The notes under the pieces: model-generated | Told to the model about the DNA's origin: nothing | Databases searched by the model: none | The model's input: the letters and a program-made list of their open reading frames with translations, nothing else | Assembly: GCA_003501565.1 (NCBI GenBank) | Contig: DNPC01000660.1 | Coordinates: 1 to 7,068, forward strand | Direction: 5' to 3' | Length of the DNA stretch: 7,068 nucleotides | Source of the DNA: Planctomycetaceae bacterium | Lineage (GTDB): Bacteria; Planctomycetota; Planctomycetia; Pirellulales; Pirellulaceae | Shown: positions 1 to 5,481 of the stretch, one piece after another | Position numbering within the stretch: position 1 is the first letter of the stretch | Layout of the letters: the number at the start of each line of letters is the position of its first letter | Program-made: the position numbers and the translations under genes

Positions 1-756
1 AAAATCACTCAAGATACACATATCGTTGAACCCACTTCGGGCAACACGGGTATCGCACTCGCATTTGTATGTGCTGCCAAAGGCTACAAACTCACGCTCA
101 CAATGCCTGAATCGATGTCCGTTGAGCGGCGTGCGCTGTTGCGGGCGATGGGAGCCAATTTGGTACTTACGCCGGCTGCCGAAGGCATGAAGGGAGCAAT
201 CAACCGCGCGGGTGAAATCCTGGAAGAGGATTCCAGTGCATTCATGCCGCAACAATTTGAGAATCCGGCGAACCCAGCCATTCACGAAAAGACAACAGGC
301 CCCGAGATTTGGGAAGACAGCGACCACAAGATCGATGCCATAGTAGCCGGGGTAGGCACTGGGGGGACAATAACGGGTACAAGTCGATTCTTGAAAAGTG
401 TAAACCCAGATTTTAAGACGATCGCGGTTGAACCGGTGCACAGTCCCGTTATAAGCGGTGGTCAGCCCGGCAAGCACCGAATTCAGGGAATCGGTGCAGG
501 CTTCATCCCCGGCAACTTAGACACATCCTTGGTGGATGAAGTCATCAAGGTGGATGACGAAGATGCATTTGAATGGGGGAAGAAACTCGCCAAGAATGAA
601 GGGATTGTCGCGGGCATCAGCAGCGGAGCCAACATGTGGGCTGCTGCACAGGTCGCCGCACGACCTGAGTTCAAGGGTAAACGGATCGTGACCATCATGT
701 GCAGTTTGGGCGAACGCTATCTTTCCACACCACTCTTTGGTGACCTTGGCACTTAA
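1..756 (+). CDS. cysK: Cysteine synthase (O-acetylserine sulfhydrylase), 5'-truncated by window edge
   Basis: PLP-dependent fold-type II enzyme that makes L-cysteine from O-acetylserine and sulfide in the cytoplasm. Reading frame 1 is open from base 1 to the TAA at 754-756, giving 251 visible residues. The family is usually about 305-320 residues, so roughly the first 55-60 are missing, including the PLP-binding lysine. Visible landmarks in order: the substrate-binding loop TSGNTG at visible residues 12-17, the PLP-phosphate loop GVGTGGTITG near 117-126, the HRIQGIGAGFIP segment near 160-171 typical of CysK/CysM, GISSGAN near 206-212 with the serine that contacts the PLP ring nitrogen, and the C-terminal GERYLST near 238-244. 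The M at base 103 is internal and not the true start, because conserved sequence precedes it. A cystathionine beta-synthase-like paralogue is possible, but GIGAGFIP and the lack of C-terminal CBS domains favour cysteine synthase. The CysK versus CysM assignment is by overall resemblance only. Confidence 0.93.
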   Translation, partial: KITQDTHIVEPTSGNTGIALAFVCAAKGYKLTLTMPESMSVERRALLRAMGANLVLTPAAEGMKGAINRAGEILEEDSSAFMPQQFENPANPAIHEKTTGPEIWEDSDHKIDAIVAGVGTGGTITGTSRFLKSVNPDFKTIAVEPVHSPVISGGQPGKHRIQGIGAGFIPGNLDTSLVDEVIKVDDEDAFEWGKKLAKNEGIVAGISSGANMWAAAQVAARPEFKGKRIVTIMCSLGERYLSTPLFGDLGT

Positions 757-823
757 TCGCCGGGTTCTACCAGGAGGCCACGCTAGAATCGCGCCCTGAA
801 ACACAAGCTTTCCAGCCATTTCT

Positions 824-848
824 ACTTGTTAGGTTTCGCCTAGCAAGT
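824..848. repeat. Hairpin: 10-bp stem with TTTCG loop
   Basis: ACTTGTTAGG (824-833) pairs with CCTAGCAAGT (839-848) over ten positions, with one G-T wobble and a five-base TTTCG loop. It lies 68 bases after the cysteine synthase stop and 58 bases before the DUF1648 gene. No T-run follows on either strand, so it is not a textbook intrinsic terminator. It could end cysteine synthase transcription by another route or sit in the leader of the next gene. Its core resembles the hairpin at 1437-1449 on the other side of the DUF1648 gene. The rest of the 757-905 gap shows a weaker inverted repeat (763-769 with 784-790) and no convincing promoter. Confidence 0.5.
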
Positions 849-905
849 CGAGTCGCTCGTTGGAAAAAAGGCACATCTGGACATCGGCCTCTTGGATAAC
901 AAATT

Positions 906-1412
906 ATGAAAATCGGACTTCGCAACGGTTTGTATTTCATTTCGATCGCGTTGCTGATTGCCAGTTCTGCTCTGGCACTGCTTTGGTACGCTGAACTACC
1001 AGACAAAGTTGCGTCGCACTACAACGCGGCTGGTCAGCCCAACAGCTACAGCCCTCGGGGACTATTCGTCGGGCTGATGGTGGGGATCGAGTGGGCCGTC
1101 GGTTTGTTGATGCTGGGACTTGCCGCCGCACTGCCAAAGCTACCTACTCAGATGATCAACATCCCGAATCGGGATTATTGGCTGTCTGCGGAAAATCGCG
1201 CTGCGACGATTCTCGACACGCAAGTCTGTTTGCAAGTGCTTGCGATTGCTACGACGCTGTTTCTGGCGGTTCTCTTTCACGTCATTTGTCAAGCAAACGT
1301 TGATCAACAACCTCTCAACCCGACGTTGATGTGGGGCTTAACCGGTCTCTACATGACATTTGTCTTTGGCTTTGCGATCCGCTCATGGTGGGCCTACCGG
1401 CTCCCAAAGTAG
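906..1412 (+). CDS. DUF1648-containing four-helix membrane protein
   Basis: A 168-residue integral membrane protein of unknown function. Four hydrophobic segments are visible at about residues 8-29, 53-76, 107-129 and 141-162. The loop after helix 1 reads LPDKVASHYNAAGQPNSY (31-48), which matches the DUF1648 signature (proline, then H-[FY]-N-x-x-G-x-P). A second conserved-looking loop, IPNRDYWLSAENRAA (86-100), is typical of the same family. DUF1648 also forms the N-terminal part of SdpI, the Bacillus immunity protein against the SdpC toxin, but this protein is shorter and has no clear second SdpI domain, so an immunity role would be speculation. The start is secure: an in-frame TAA at 897-899 leaves ATG 906 as the first start codon. 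There is no clear Shine-Dalgarno site, only GGAT around 894-897. The gene stands alone, about 150 bases after cysteine synthase and 268 before the sigma factor. Confidence 0.85.
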   Translation: MKIGLRNGLYFISIALLIASSALALLWYAELPDKVASHYNAAGQPNSYSPRGLFVGLMVGIEWAVGLLMLGLAAALPKLPTQMINIPNRDYWLSAENRAATILDTQVCLQVLAIATTLFLAVLFHVICQANVDQQPLNPTLMWGLTGLYMTFVFGFAIRSWWAYRLPK

Positions 1413-1436
1413 CTCGGTACGCAATGTCGCTCCAGA

Positions 1437-1449
1437 CTAGGTCGCCTAG
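1437..1449. repeat. Short perfect inverted repeat CTAGG-TCG-CCTAG
   Basis: A five-base perfect stem with a three-base loop, 24 bases downstream of the DUF1648 stop codon. It shares the string CGCCTAGC and a preceding TAGGT with the hairpin at 824-848 upstream of the same gene; the two differ mainly by two extra T in the loop of the first. No T-run follows, so termination is uncertain. Confidence 0.4.
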
Positions 1450-1516
1450 CCGTAAACTCTTGCCAATTGGGGAGATAAAGCCCGCCACAGTTCGGCTGAG
1501 GGAAGGTTAAAAGTGC

Positions 1517-1545
1517 TTGAAACTCAGGTTGCGAGCACCTAGTAT
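1517..1545 (+). promoter_or_regulatory. Candidate sigma-70 promoter for the sigma-factor gene
   Basis: TTGAAA at 1517-1522 (5 of 6 matches to TTGACA) is followed after exactly 17 bases by TAGTAT at 1540-1545 (4 of 6 matches to TATAAT). A transcript from here would start near 1552 and carry a leader of about 130 bases before the GTG at 1681. This is a pattern match only. The leader contains the hairpins described at 1564-1578 and 1592-1637. Confidence 0.4.
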
Positions 1546-1563
1546 GGTCTAGAGTGGGGAGCC

Positions 1564-1637
1564 GGCGGAAAAGCCGCCAAGACTGATCGATGGCTGTGAG
1601 TGTAAATTGGCCACCCTAGTGCCTGCAGCACACAGCC
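1564..1637 (+). promoter_or_regulatory. Structured 5' leader of the sigma-factor gene (two predicted hairpins)
   Basis: Two stem-loops can be drawn in the 268-base gene-free stretch before the sigma factor. The first is GGCGG (1564-1568) with CCGCC (1574-1578) around an AAAAG loop. The second has an outer stem GGCTGTG (1592-1598) with CACAGCC (1631-1637), enclosing an inner hairpin in which GG-CAC (1609-1610, 1612-1614) pairs with GTG-CC (1619-1623) around a CCTA loop with one bulged C. I recognise no known riboswitch class here. Both lie downstream of the candidate promoter at 1517-1545, so they would be in the mRNA. Pairing is by eye; no energies were computed. The remainder of the stretch, 1413-1516, shows only the inverted repeat at 1437-1449 and a 28-codon open frame without a ribosome-binding site. 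Confidence 0.35.
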
Positions 1638-1680
1638 CAAGATCCACCGCCGAGCGACTGCTTACTCAAGAGAGACCACC

Positions 1681-2238
1681 GTGGCATCACCCGAAGAACA
1701 GACTCTGATTGCGCGTTGCCTGGCGGCTGAGAACGGTGCTTGGGACGAGTTTGTGGGGCGATACATCCACTTAATTACACACGTTGTAAATTCTTGCTTG
1801 AAGGTTCGAGGCAGCCAATCACAACAACTTCGCGATGACTTAGTGGCGGAGGTGATGCTTGGAATTGTTGATAAGGATTTTCGTGTTCTCCGCCGGTTTC
1901 GTGGCCAAAGCACACTTTCAACCTATTTGGTAGTCGTCTCCCGACGAATCGCGATGCGTTCCATCTCGCGACAGATCGTGGCCGCTCGACCTCTCAAAAC
2001 GATGGCAGTCGATGCCGCTCACATTGCCACGGGCACGGATGTTTCGATAAACATCGAGAGCAAGGAAGAACTGACCGCGCTTCTTGAAAAACTACCAAGC
2101 GACCAGGCAACCGCCGTCCGGATGTACCATCTTGAACACCAGAATTACCGCGAAATCGGACAGTCGATTGGCATATCCGAAAACAGTGTTGGTCCGCTAC
2201 TCTCTCGTGCTCGGGCCCGCTTGAAGGAACTTGGGTAA
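1681..2238 (+). CDS. ECF-type RNA polymerase sigma factor (sigma-70 family)
   Basis: A 185-residue protein with the two-domain plan of extracytoplasmic-function sigma factors, which direct core RNA polymerase to a specific promoter set. Region 2 spans about residues 8-97: a WDEFVGRYIHLI helix (21-32), the core-binding DDLVAEVMLGIVD helix (52-64), and the RRFRGQSTLSTYL...RRIAMRS segment (71-94) corresponding to 2.3/2.4 that melts and reads the -10 element. A linker follows, then region 4 at about 128-183 beginning with LLEKLPSDQATAV and containing the helix-turn-helix NYREIGQSIGISENSVGPLLSRARARLK (155-182). The start is GTG 1681: the frame is closed by a TAA at 1603-1605 and has no other ATG, GTG or TTG between. 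A purine-rich AAGAGAG (1668-1674) sits six bases upstream as a weak ribosome-binding site. No anti-sigma or zinc-finger gene is adjacent. The next gene on the strand is the Gfo/Idh/MocA-like protein, possibly co-transcribed. The ECF subgroup is not resolvable by eye. Confidence 0.88.
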   Translation: MASPEEQTLIARCLAAENGAWDEFVGRYIHLITHVVNSCLKVRGSQSQQLRDDLVAEVMLGIVDKDFRVLRRFRGQSTLSTYLVVVSRRIAMRSISRQIVAARPLKTMAVDAAHIATGTDVSINIESKEELTALLEKLPSDQATAVRMYHLEHQNYREIGQSIGISENSVGPLLSRARARLKELG

Positions 2239-2260
2239 TCCGCGACACTTCGTGTCCGGT

Positions 2261-2291
2261 ATCTCAAACAGCATGAATCTCAAACAGCGTG
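2261..2291. repeat. Tandem 16-base imperfect direct repeat
   Basis: ATCTCAAACAGCATG (2261-2275) is followed one base later by ATCTCAAACAGCGTG (2277-2291), giving a 16-base period with one mismatch in 15 positions. It lies 22 bases after the sigma-factor stop, before the Gfo/Idh/MocA-like gene. It could be a tandem binding site or a small slippage duplication. A 5-bp hairpin, GACAC-TTC-GTGTC (2244-2256), lies just upstream. Confidence 0.6.
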
Positions 2292-2347
2292 TAGTTGTCC
2301 AGCCACTAGTTTCTCGCCTTGCCGAGTATTTCAAAGCCCGACACTGA
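2273..2347 (+). CDS. Possible small ORF (24 codons) coupled to the downstream gene
   Basis: An open frame from ATG 2273 to TGA 2345-2347 encodes 24 residues beginning MNLKQRVVVQP and ending AEYFKARH. It is basic, with a possible short amphipathic helix. Its TGA overlaps the ATG of the next gene as TGATG, an arrangement typical of translational coupling. Against it: there is no Shine-Dalgarno site, no similarity I recognise, and 24 codons can arise by chance. The frame stays open upstream to a TGA at 2222-2224, so GTG 2252 or TTG 2231 could also serve as starts, giving 31 or 38 residues. The second copy of the tandem repeat lies inside it. Confidence 0.22.
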   Translation: MNLKQRVVVQPLVSRLAEYFKARH

Positions 2348-3348
2348 TGAAGCTAAAGCTTGGGATTATCGGTCTACCCACCAACTGGGAATCTCGCTAC
2401 CTGCCAGCGCTGCGCGTGCTGAACGACCGGTTCGAGGTGGCTGGGGTCTACCATGGTGTGCTTCGGATCGCAGAAAACACCGCTCGCCAATTCGATGCCC
2501 GCGCTCATGAGGGCTTTCGTGAACTTGTCAGTCGAAGCGACATCGATGCCATTGCTGTACTAAGTAACGATTGGTACGGTCTCGCCCCGGTGCATGCCGC
2601 GTGCGACCATGGCAAAGCAGTCTACTGTGGTAGCGAGATCGACTTCCGCCCTGCGGCAGTGCACGATCTGGCTTCGACGGTTGAGCAATCCGGTGTTGCC
2701 TTTATGGCCGAGTTTCCCAAACGTTACGCACCTGCTTCGCTGCGACTCAAGGAGCTCATTGCTACCCGGTTGGGACACCCGCAACTGCTGTTTTGCCATC
2801 GCCGGCTAAGGAAAGAAGACCGACGAGCAGGCCGTACACCGGCGGCAAGAATCCGTCGGCAGTTGATGGAACAGCTGGACTGGTGCTCATTCTTGGTGGG
2901 CCGACGCCCCGAGTCCGTACAAGCCGTCTCACACTCCCTGGGCGAAGACGCCACGACGGTCGACTATCAAGCACTAAGCGTCCATTTCGCTGCTGAAGGC
3001 GATCGGCCCGCTGCAGTCGCGCAGATCAGCTGCGGTTCTTACATCAAAGACAGTTGGGAGGAGGCCATTTCGTTTCGGCCGCAGGCAGCTGTTCAAGTTT
3101 GCTGCCCCGGCGGAGTGGCTTTTGTCGACTTGCCCAATAGCCTCACATGGTTTGACGAGGCGGGCCGCCACCAGGAATCACTGGATTCTGAAGTAGGTGT
3201 CGGTCAACAGTTACTGGTGCAGTTCCACCGCGCGATAACGAGCCTGGTACGCAAGATGGGCGACTTGGAAGATGTCACGTTCAACCTAAAAGTACTGTCG
3301 TGTGCCCAACGCAGCATTCTGGAATCAGCCACCATCGAACTGAGTTAG
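2347..3348 (+). CDS. Gfo/Idh/MocA-fold protein with degenerate NAD and catalytic motifs
   Basis: A 333-residue protein with the layout of the Gfo/Idh/MocA oxidoreductases: an N-terminal Rossmann-like half (about 1-120) and an alpha/beta C-terminal half. Family resemblance is visible in LGIIGLP at the start, SDIDAIAVLS (64-73, the usual dpdiDaV strand), HAACDHGKAVYC (83-94, the usual ALeaGKhVlCEKP), and FLVGRRPESVQAV (182-194). Key residues are changed. The GxGxxG loop reads G9-L-P-T-N-W14. The acidic residue normally ending strand 2 appears to be H36. The EKP motif carrying the catalytic lysine is replaced by G-S-E after C94. The histidine of the usual G-x-H-x-x-D stretch appears to be E175 before D178. 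It may therefore be a non-catalytic or repurposed member; family length is normal and the frame is intact, so it is not an obvious pseudogene. No Shine-Dalgarno site precedes ATG 2347. It follows the sigma factor by 108 bases on the same strand, so co-transcription is plausible. Its substrate is unknown. Confidence 0.75.
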   Translation: MKLKLGIIGLPTNWESRYLPALRVLNDRFEVAGVYHGVLRIAENTARQFDARAHEGFRELVSRSDIDAIAVLSNDWYGLAPVHAACDHGKAVYCGSEIDFRPAAVHDLASTVEQSGVAFMAEFPKRYAPASLRLKELIATRLGHPQLLFCHRRLRKEDRRAGRTPAARIRRQLMEQLDWCSFLVGRRPESVQAVSHSLGEDATTVDYQALSVHFAAEGDRPAAVAQISCGSYIKDSWEEAISFRPQAAVQVCCPGGVAFVDLPNSLTWFDEAGRHQESLDSEVGVGQQLLVQFHRAITSLVRKMGDLEDVTFNLKVLSCAQRSILESATIELS

Positions 3349-3430
3349 GCTTTGGTTAGCTAAGTCAAATTCCAAAGCAGCGCTGAGCTAGGGCACGCGA
3401 GAGTTCGCGCTGCGTGTGGCTAAACCAAGC
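3349..3430. terminator. Convergent intergenic inverted-repeat block, possible bidirectional terminator
   Basis: This gap lies between two genes that converge. The clearest hairpin is GCA-CGCGA (3393-3400) pairing with TCGCG-TGC (3405-3409, 3411-3413) around a GAGT loop with one bulged C. Outside it, GCTTTGG (3349-3355) pairs perfectly with CCAAAGC (3372-3378). Alternatively, GCTTTGGTTAGC (3349-3360) pairs with GCTAAACCAAGC (3419-3430) at 10 of 12 positions. An 8-base palindrome, CAGCGCTG, sits at 3378-3385. There is no T-run after the GC-rich stem on the plus strand and only short T clusters on the minus strand, so a terminator role rests on position and pairing. Confidence 0.4.
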
Positions 3431-3450
3431 TATGCCAGCCCGCAAGTCAG

Positions 3451-3897
3451 CTAGAAAATACCCAACTGATCGCGTGCATCTTCGGTCATCATGTCTTGGG
3501 TCCAAGGTGGGTCCATAACGACCTTGATCTCGACTTCGCCGATTCCGTCCAACGCTTCGATGACTTGTCGGCTGTTGGCAACCAATTGAGGACCGGCTGG
3601 ACACATAGGACTGGTCATCGTCATTTCAACCAAGACATTTGTCTTGTCTTCTTCGCCGGGCTGCAGGTCCACGACATAAATCAGTCCAAGATCAACGATG
3701 TTGACGAACAATTCGGGATCAATCACTTGCTTGAGTTGTTCTCGGACCCTGTCCTCAGTTAGCTCACCCGGAGCCGGCACGGGGGCAGGGGATTCAGCCT
3801 CTGCGCCATGTGCGGGCGACTCAGAAACTGGGCCAGAAGGGCTGGTCTGGTGCGTTTGATCTGTCGCGTCTGCATCAGGCTTATTTTCTTCCGACAT
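3451..3897 (-). CDS. MIP18/DUF59 family iron-sulfur assembly factor (SufT-like)
   Basis: A 148-residue cytoplasmic protein of the MIP18 (DUF59) family, whose members (SufT, PaaD, eukaryotic CIA2) help deliver or mature Fe-S clusters in target proteins. The domain occupies about the last 100 residues. Visible are the helix with DPELFVNIVDLGLIY (60-74), the strand and turn VEMTMTSPMCPAG (90-102) with the conserved reactive cysteine at 99, and the C-terminal DPPWTQDMMTEDARDQLGIF, with DPPW and the LG end typical of the family. The first ~45 residues are a Pro/Ala/Glu/Ser-rich, low-complexity and probably disordered extension. The start is ATG 3897: AAGGA (complement of 3905-3909) lies seven bases upstream, whereas the adjacent GTG at 3900 would leave only four. 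It is a single-gene unit converging with the Gfo/Idh/MocA-like gene and diverging from the exported protein at 4070. No suf or isc genes are adjacent, so the target is unknown. Confidence 0.88.
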   Translation of the reverse strand: MSEENKPDADATDQTHQTSPSGPVSESPAHGAEAESPAPVPAPGELTEDRVREQLKQVIDPELFVNIVDLGLIYVVDLQPGEEDKTNVLVEMTMTSPMCPAGPQLVANSRQVIEALDGIGEVEIKVVMDPPWTQDMMTEDARDQLGIF

Positions 3898-3932
3898 CAC
3901 GGTTTCCTTCGCAATTTGGACGAGGGGATTTA

Positions 3933-3962
3933 ATCGTAGCGTGTGACTGACAGCAGCCGCAA
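3933..3962 (-). promoter_or_regulatory. Weak candidate promoter for the MIP18-family gene
   Basis: Read on the minus strand, TTGCGG (complement of 3957-3962) is followed after 18 bases by TACGAT (complement of 3933-3938), matching the sigma-70 consensus at 3 and 4 of 6 positions. A transcript would start near 3926, giving a leader of about 30 bases with the AAGGA site close to its end. In the same divergent gap, TATATT at 3995-4000 is a possible -10 for the gene at 4070, but I find no -35 at the right distance. Confidence 0.25.
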
Positions 3963-4069
3963 CATTGCTGTATCGGCCGCTCTCACTACCAGAGTATATT
4001 GCCAGAGGCTAGTTTGCCTAGAGAAACGATGGCGTCCAACAAAAGATCCTTCTGCCCGGAAGACAATCC

Positions 4070-5356
4070 ATGCACACAGACATTCGCAGGCTAGCATTGT
4101 TGCCGGTTTTTGCCCTGTTTTTGACACCGGCTCTTGTCGAACAGTCCCGCGCACAGACTCGCCCCGAACAGCAGTCATTTGATCCGGCTGAAGCCGACGC
4201 CAGTCAATCAATGGTCGAACTTGCCATCGACATACGCGAAACTCAGAAACACCTTAAAGAGACTGCTGGGCTGACGCAATCTGCGTGTTTGCGCTGGATT
4301 TCTGAACAGGCACTTGCCGTTTGGCCAAAGTCCACGCCAGTCGAGATTACTAGCGGCGACCAGAAAACGGAGATGCCTTGGATCAAGGTAACACCCACCG
4401 AATTAATTGTACGCGGACCACGTTTGGCGGTTGGACAACTTTCGAAGCTCTTCAGCGAACTGCTCACCGATGGACTGCCGCTCGTACAAACCCGACTTAA
4501 AACCTATAAGACAACTGAAGCGGCCGTCGAATCGTTGGGCGTGCGATGGTCACTCATTCATCTCGAAAGTCAAGTCAGTGACGAAACGAGCTCTACTGAC
4601 AGCTCAAGCGTGTTGCCTGCTTCGGCAGTCGCAACAGGAAATCGAATCGAAGACCAACGCGTAACTCTAGCTGGTCTATACGCCAACCGAAACGTACCAG
4701 GCCTAGCCGATTCACTCGACAGTCAGTTGAACACTACGCTTGAACCAGCCGGCTCTGTCCCGGTTGCAACGACCACCACGGAGCTGGGCACAGCAATGAT
4801 GTACTCAGTTCTTGCACCCGATGAGTACCAAGAGATCCTTGAAGCGATGTCGGACGATCGCCGTTTTCAAAATGGCACTCAGCGAGAAGCTCAGAATTTT
4901 GCTGGCCTCCCGGTACAACTGATCGATATGACACAACGGCCGCTTGTGACAGGCGTCCGATCACGGGTCGTTGATACCGGCACAGACGGACAAACTAAAG
5001 TTGTGTTGCTTCCGCAATCGCGTGTCTACTCCGTTGGCCATCGTTTCGTTTTGCGTCCCACACTCCAAAACGACTCACAACTCGAGTTAACCTACCGCGC
5101 GGACGTCAAGGATCTACTTCGGATTCGTGAGGTCCAAACAAGTCTGACCGTGGAAGGAAATGTGAAATCGGTTCGAGTTCAGGTTCCAACCGCTACTCAC
5201 CATCAGGTCGCAGGAAAGATATCAGTGCCCACAGGTTACACACTAGCGATTTGGATCTCTGGCGACGAAGCCCACACTCAACCTGAAGGCGAGCCTGCTG
5301 CCGGCCGATCAACGCTTTTGCTCTGCACTTGCAACATCGCCGGTAAGCCCCGCTAG
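4070..5356 (+). CDS. Exported protein with secretin-like C-terminal domain
   Basis: A 428-residue protein. Residues 1-28 look like a Sec signal peptide: a basic start (DIRR), a hydrophobic core LALLPVFALFLTPAL (8-22), and cleavage likely after S-R-A28. The N-terminal half (about 45-220) has no recognised family and includes a Ser/Thr-rich stretch at 169-180. From about 245, the pattern recalls the secretin-like domain of planctomycete proteins related to type II/III secretion secretins. Elements in order are a segment YSVLAPDEYQEILEAMSDDRR (245-265), then NFAGLPVQLIDMTQRPLVTGV (276-296), then VGHRFVLRPTLQNDSQLELTY (322-342), and finally RVQVPTATHHQVAGKISVPTGYTLAIWI (369-396). In secretins the last strand normally ends TLLLGGL or similar; here it is TLAIWIS. 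No secretion-system genes are adjacent, so secretion-pore formation cannot be assumed. Weak GGAAG (4058-4062) sits seven bases before ATG 4070. Export is well supported; the domain call rests on motif memory. Confidence 0.7.
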   Translation: MHTDIRRLALLPVFALFLTPALVEQSRAQTRPEQQSFDPAEADASQSMVELAIDIRETQKHLKETAGLTQSACLRWISEQALAVWPKSTPVEITSGDQKTEMPWIKVTPTELIVRGPRLAVGQLSKLFSELLTDGLPLVQTRLKTYKTTEAAVESLGVRWSLIHLESQVSDETSSTDSSSVLPASAVATGNRIEDQRVTLAGLYANRNVPGLADSLDSQLNTTLEPAGSVPVATTTTELGTAMMYSVLAPDEYQEILEAMSDDRRFQNGTQREAQNFAGLPVQLIDMTQRPLVTGVRSRVVDTGTDGQTKVVLLPQSRVYSVGHRFVLRPTLQNDSQLELTYRADVKDLLRIREVQTSLTVEGNVKSVRVQVPTATHHQVAGKISVPTGYTLAIWISGDEAHTQPEGEPAAGRSTLLLCTCNIAGKPR

Positions 5357-5481
5357 AAACTGAAAAGCTGCAGGGATACTACACAGATTTTTGCGTATGG
5401 TATTCGCCCCGAGACACTAGCCGCTCAAATACCGGGCGTATTGCAGCATACTCGTTTGGCAGGCTTCAGAGTTATCAGCCG

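Noticed and set aside
772..777. AGGAGG, a strong-looking Shine-Dalgarno sequence
   Set aside because: No ATG, GTG or TTG follows within a usable distance on the plus strand; it lies just after the cysteine synthase stop and inside a weak inverted repeat, so it is probably coincidental.
517..819. A 100-codon minus-strand open frame across the end of cysteine synthase
   Set aside because: It is antisense to strongly conserved cysteine synthase motifs and its translation has no family features; it is a shadow of the coding frame.
906..1412. Bacteriocin immunity protein (SdpI-like)
   Set aside because: Only the DUF1648 part resembles SdpI. There is no toxin-like gene or SdpR-type repressor nearby, so the immunity label would be unsupported.
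1424..1510. A 28-codon open frame starting MSLQTRSPSRK
   Set aside because: It has no ribosome-binding site, no recognisable similarity, and its end lies just before the candidate promoter of the sigma factor. It fits chance expectation for a gap of this size.
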